Source of the DNA: Planctomycetota bacterium
Lineage (GTDB): Bacteria; Planctomycetota; Planctomycetia; Pirellulales; Pirellulaceae
NCBI GenBank assembly: GCA_023430365.1
Contig: JAEZAS010000525.1
Coordinates: forward strand, 1 to 8,180
Direction: 5' to 3'
DNA: 8,180 nucleotides
Numbering within the stretch: position 1 is the first letter of the stretch; every line of letters begins with the position of its first letter. This document shows, piece by piece, positions 6,353 to 8,180 of the stretch. Position numbers and translations under genes: made by a program. Under the pieces are notes generated by a model. It made no database searches. It saw only the letters and a program-made list of their open reading frames with translations, and was not told the origin of the DNA.

Positions 6353-7507
6353 ATGCCACTTCGATCCATGCCCACAGAGCTAACCGGCGATATCCTCGGC
6401 CGCGAAAGCGCGGTCCGTTCCCATTCTCCTGATGGCAATCCGATCCTCTGGGCGTCGCGGCAAACCTATTCCGTTCTCTGGCCGCCGCTTGGTTTCTTTC
6501 CCTTCTACAACATCGACAATGGGGACGAGTACGGCCTGTATTGGCCGGTAGGGCGGGAGGACCAGCCGCCACTGGTTGCCTTCACGAACCACGACGTCGG
6601 TTCTCTCATTCCCATCAACTCCAGCATCGAAGGCCTCTTGTGCAGCAGGTTGGCGATCCGCAATGAGCCGGATGACGACGAAGACTTTGATGACGAAGAG
6701 TTCGACGACGAGGATTCACTTGCGGACGATGAAGAGCAGCGAGACCCGGTGATCGAGTTCTGCCAGGAATGGTTCCAACGAGAAGCCGGAAGAGTAGCCG
6801 AGTGCCAAATCACGCGCGAGGTTGCGGCAACCGACTTCGAACGCTTACTGCTGTGTGACGCCGAATCGCCATTCTTGCTGTGTGCGACCGCCGACCTGCA
6901 AGTCGCGGCGAACCGGCTCGACGTTGCGGAGCAGAACTACCGACAGGCGATCTCCCAACTGCCGGAGTACGCCGCTGCCCACTTTGGCCTCGCCTCACTC
7001 CTCCGCCGGCAGCAGCGAGCGGAAGAGGCAACCGTCCACTTGCGGGCGGCGCTGCTCGGCCCCAGCTCGCTCGCAGGCCGTGCTTTCTGGTCGAACGTGG
7101 CGCTGCCAGGCAACTCTCGCAACGACTGGCTTAGGAAATCGCTCGCCTGGCTACAGGGTACGAAGCAATTGCATCCATCGCTCACCGACGACAGTTTCGT
7201 GCGAGTGATCGGCCAGCTGAAGCTGCAGTCGGGCCTGTCGAACAATCAGGACGTCGACATCCTGCAAGCCGTCGTCGAAGAGTATGCCGCGAAAGGCGCT
7301 TTCGCCGAAGCTGCCCAAGTCTGGCAACGGATCGGTGAACTGGCCGCCGCCGAAACCACCAGCTTCCGCGAACGCTACGGCCTCAAGCCCGCCAGTTTCG
7401 GTCTTCGATGGGCCGAGCTGCTCGAACTCGCGGGCAACACCCGAAGGGCAGCACTCATGCGAAACATCGTCAGTCGCCTGGAGAAGCCAGACGGTCTGTA
7501 TCTCTAA
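6353..7507 (+). CDS. SMI1/KNR4-like N-terminus, acidic linker and TPR-like protein
   Basis: A 384-residue protein with three visible parts. Residues about 40-98 (PLGFFPFYNIDNGDEYGLYWPVGRE...HDVGSLIPINSSIE, given in pieces) resemble the core of SMI1/KNR4 (SUKH) domains, where a NGD-[YE]-gly core is common; this is a pattern judgement, not a search. Residues 106-128 are almost entirely Asp/Glu, a flexible acidic linker. Residues about 172-236 (LQVAANRLDVAEQNYRQAI, PEYAAAHFGLASLLRRQQ) read as tetratricopeptide helices, and 300-370 adds more helical repeats (AKGAFAEAAQVWQRI). No signal peptide or TM is seen. The start at 6353 has AGG eight bases upstream; Met6 (6368) is possible, and the open frame continues back to 6179 but that part lies over the opposite thioesterase gene. 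SUKH proteins are often immunity or scaffold proteins; no toxin gene is visible nearby, so a function is not assigned. Confidence 0.8.
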   Translation: MPLRSMPTELTGDILGRESAVRSHSPDGNPILWASRQTYSVLWPPLGFFPFYNIDNGDEYGLYWPVGREDQPPLVAFTNHDVGSLIPINSSIEGLLCSRLAIRNEPDDDEDFDDEEFDDEDSLADDEEQRDPVIEFCQEWFQREAGRVAECQITREVAATDFERLLLCDAESPFLLCATADLQVAANRLDVAEQNYRQAISQLPEYAAAHFGLASLLRRQQRAEEATVHLRAALLGPSSLAGRAFWSNVALPGNSRNDWLRKSLAWLQGTKQLHPSLTDDSFVRVIGQLKLQSGLSNNQDVDILQAVVEEYAAKGAFAEAAQVWQRIGELAAAETTSFRERYGLKPASFGLRWAELLELAGNTRRAALMRNIVSRLEKPDGLYL

Positions 7508-7512
7508 GTTTC

Positions 7513-7538
7513 GTAGCTGAATTCGCCAGAATTCAGAC
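7513..7538 (+). repeat. REP singlet (family A), copy 2
   Basis: One full REP unit: GTAG foot, CTGAATTC, GCCA, GAATTCAG, AC, identical to the left units of the two REPIN-like pairs. No inverted partner follows within 50 bases. It begins five bases after the TAA at 7505-7507. Identity with the right half of the element at 8065-8140 extends over 38 bases (7510-7547 against the reverse complement of 8106-8143). Confidence 0.88.
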
Positions 7539-7584
7539 GCCCCGCGAGTGGGCTCCACGAATGCCTCCCCCTCGATCAAGATCG

Positions 7585-8052
7585 ATGGTCTTTCCACAAT
7601 TCACTAATCTCCAGGTAGAAGCCTGGCTCCACGCCTCGCGGCTCGGGAGCAGCGAGCAGGCCTTGTGCCTTTTTCGGGCGAACGCGCTGAATGCGGAGCC
7701 GATACGGCAGGCGTTGCTGATGCTCGGATCGAGTGAACAGCCCGCTCGAATCAGTCTCCAGTTTGCCGCCAATTCGCGGACCCACGAGATCAGGCGTCTG
7801 CGGCTAGAGTTGGTCGACCCAACGGACCACTTGCGTGTAATGAACATCACAGCCGAGGCTGACGAGGCATCGATCCGGCTGACATTGTTGGGCCTGGACT
7901 TGTTGACCCGGGCCGTGAACTCCTGGCTGGACGGCGTCGAGGACTTCGGTGTGTCACCAAGGAACTCGCGCCTTCCTCGCAAGGAGCTAGGCCTGCTCGA
8001 TCGTAGTTCGCTGGAGCTGTGGTTTTGGGGGCCAACCTATCACGGCCCCTAG
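7585..8052 (+). CDS. unrecognised 155-residue protein
   Basis: I do not recognise a family. The predicted protein is soluble and mixed alpha/beta, with a helical N-terminus (VEAWLHASRLGSSEQALCLF near 11-30, given as start and end), alternating beta-like strands around 55-100 (ARISLQF, RLRLELVD, LRVMNITA, ASIRLTLLG), and a distinctive C-terminus ELWFWGPTYHGP at 144-155. No TM helix or signal peptide. The frame is open from 7408, but 7408-7560 overlaps the preceding gene and reads through the REP, so those codons are not accepted. ATG at 7585 and at 7561 both lack a good Shine-Dalgarno; 7585 is preferred because the eight extra residues (MPPPRSRS) look non-coding. It is flanked by inverted copies of a 38-base REP-derived sequence. 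It may be co-transcribed with the upstream gene, 77 bases away. Confidence 0.65.
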   Translation: MVFPQFTNLQVEAWLHASRLGSSEQALCLFRANALNAEPIRQALLMLGSSEQPARISLQFAANSRTHEIRRLRLELVDPTDHLRVMNITAEADEASIRLTLLGLDLLTRAVNSWLDGVEDFGVSPRNSRLPRKELGLLDRSSLELWFWGPTYHGP

Positions 8053-8064
8053 AATGGCTTGAAT

Positions 8065-8140
8065 GTAGCTGAATTCGCCAGAATTCAGACAAACACGGCA
8101 TCGATTCGCGGGGCGTCTGAATTCTGGCGAATTCAGCTAC
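8065..8140. repeat. REPIN-like element, copy 3 (two inverted REP units)
   Basis: REP units at 8065-8090 and 8115-8140 are perfect 26-base inverted copies with GTAG feet outward, separated by 24 bases. The loop adjoining the right unit, read inward, is GCCCCGCGA, the same as after the singlet at 7513 and close to that in copy 1, which gives the element a polarity: copies 1 and 2 point one way and copy 3 the other. It begins 12 bases after the stop codon of the preceding gene. The flanks outside the pair do not match each other, unlike at copy 1. Confidence 0.88.
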
Positions 8141-8154
8141 GAAGGAAAGCATCT

Positions 8155-8180
8155 CCCTTCGCCCCTTCGCCCCTTCGCCC
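8155..8180. repeat. octanucleotide tandem repeat, runs off the edge
   Basis: The 8-base unit CCCTTCGC occurs three times in perfect tandem (8155-8178), followed by the first two bases of a fourth unit at the end of the window. The true copy number is unknown. No gene covers it. Confidence 0.8.

Noticed and set aside
66..8140. A CRISPR array or phage attachment sites formed by the repeated REP units.
   Set aside because: Copies are kilobases apart with mixed orientation, no regular spacers and no cas or integrase gene in the window.
7847..8152. A 101-codon minus-strand frame spanning the REPIN-like element and the end of the unknown gene.
   Set aside because: Its N-terminus is just translated REP sequence and the rest is antisense to a better coding frame.

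Overview
The window looks like chromosomal DNA of a GC-rich Gram-negative bacterium, most plausibly a planctomycete of the Pirellula/Blastopirellula type. That assignment is an inference. It rests on the gene mix (a LolD-like ATPase with a very large FtsX-family permease, a stand-alone prenyltransferase-repeat protein, an SMI1-like/TPR protein) and on the two families of short intergenic palindromes. No rRNA, tRNA or marker gene fixes the taxonomy.

Layout. The left edge (1-205) is one large imperfect inverted repeat. Its right arm contains the last codons of the permease gene, and its left arm carries an inverted copy of those codons; a REPIN-like double palindrome sits at its centre. A minus-strand cluster follows, read from right to left: a hotdog-fold acyl-CoA thioesterase (5873-6298), a tiny single-TM protein of 38 residues (5681-5797), a 318-residue prenyltransferase/squalene-oxidase-repeat protein (4630-5586), an ABC ATPase (3731-4411) and a 1187-residue ten-TM permease (171-3734). 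The last two overlap by four bases (ATGA) and must form one transporter. From 6353 rightwards the coding strand switches to plus: a protein with an SMI1/KNR4-like N-terminus, an acidic linker and TPR-like helices (6353-7507), then an unrecognised 155-residue protein (7585-8052). The window ends in a second REPIN-like element and an octanucleotide tandem repeat that runs off the edge.

How the genes work together. The ATPase and permease are the only pair with clear functional coupling; they resemble the YbbA/YbbP and LolCDE transporters that extract lipophilic or envelope molecules from the inner membrane. The prenyltransferase-repeat protein, the small membrane protein and the thioesterase are on the same strand, and an isoprenoid or lipid theme is possible but unproven, because the gaps between them are broken up by hairpins.

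The most notable content is non-coding. Family A is a REP palindrome with a GTAG foot, present as two inverted pairs and one singlet; this is the architecture of elements mobilised by RAYT (TnpA-REP) transposases. Family B is a 9-bp-stem hairpin (CCGGA, 4 variable bases, GTT or AAC loop, TCCGG) present five times with compensatory changes in the stem, with opposite orientations bracketing two minus-strand intergenic regions.
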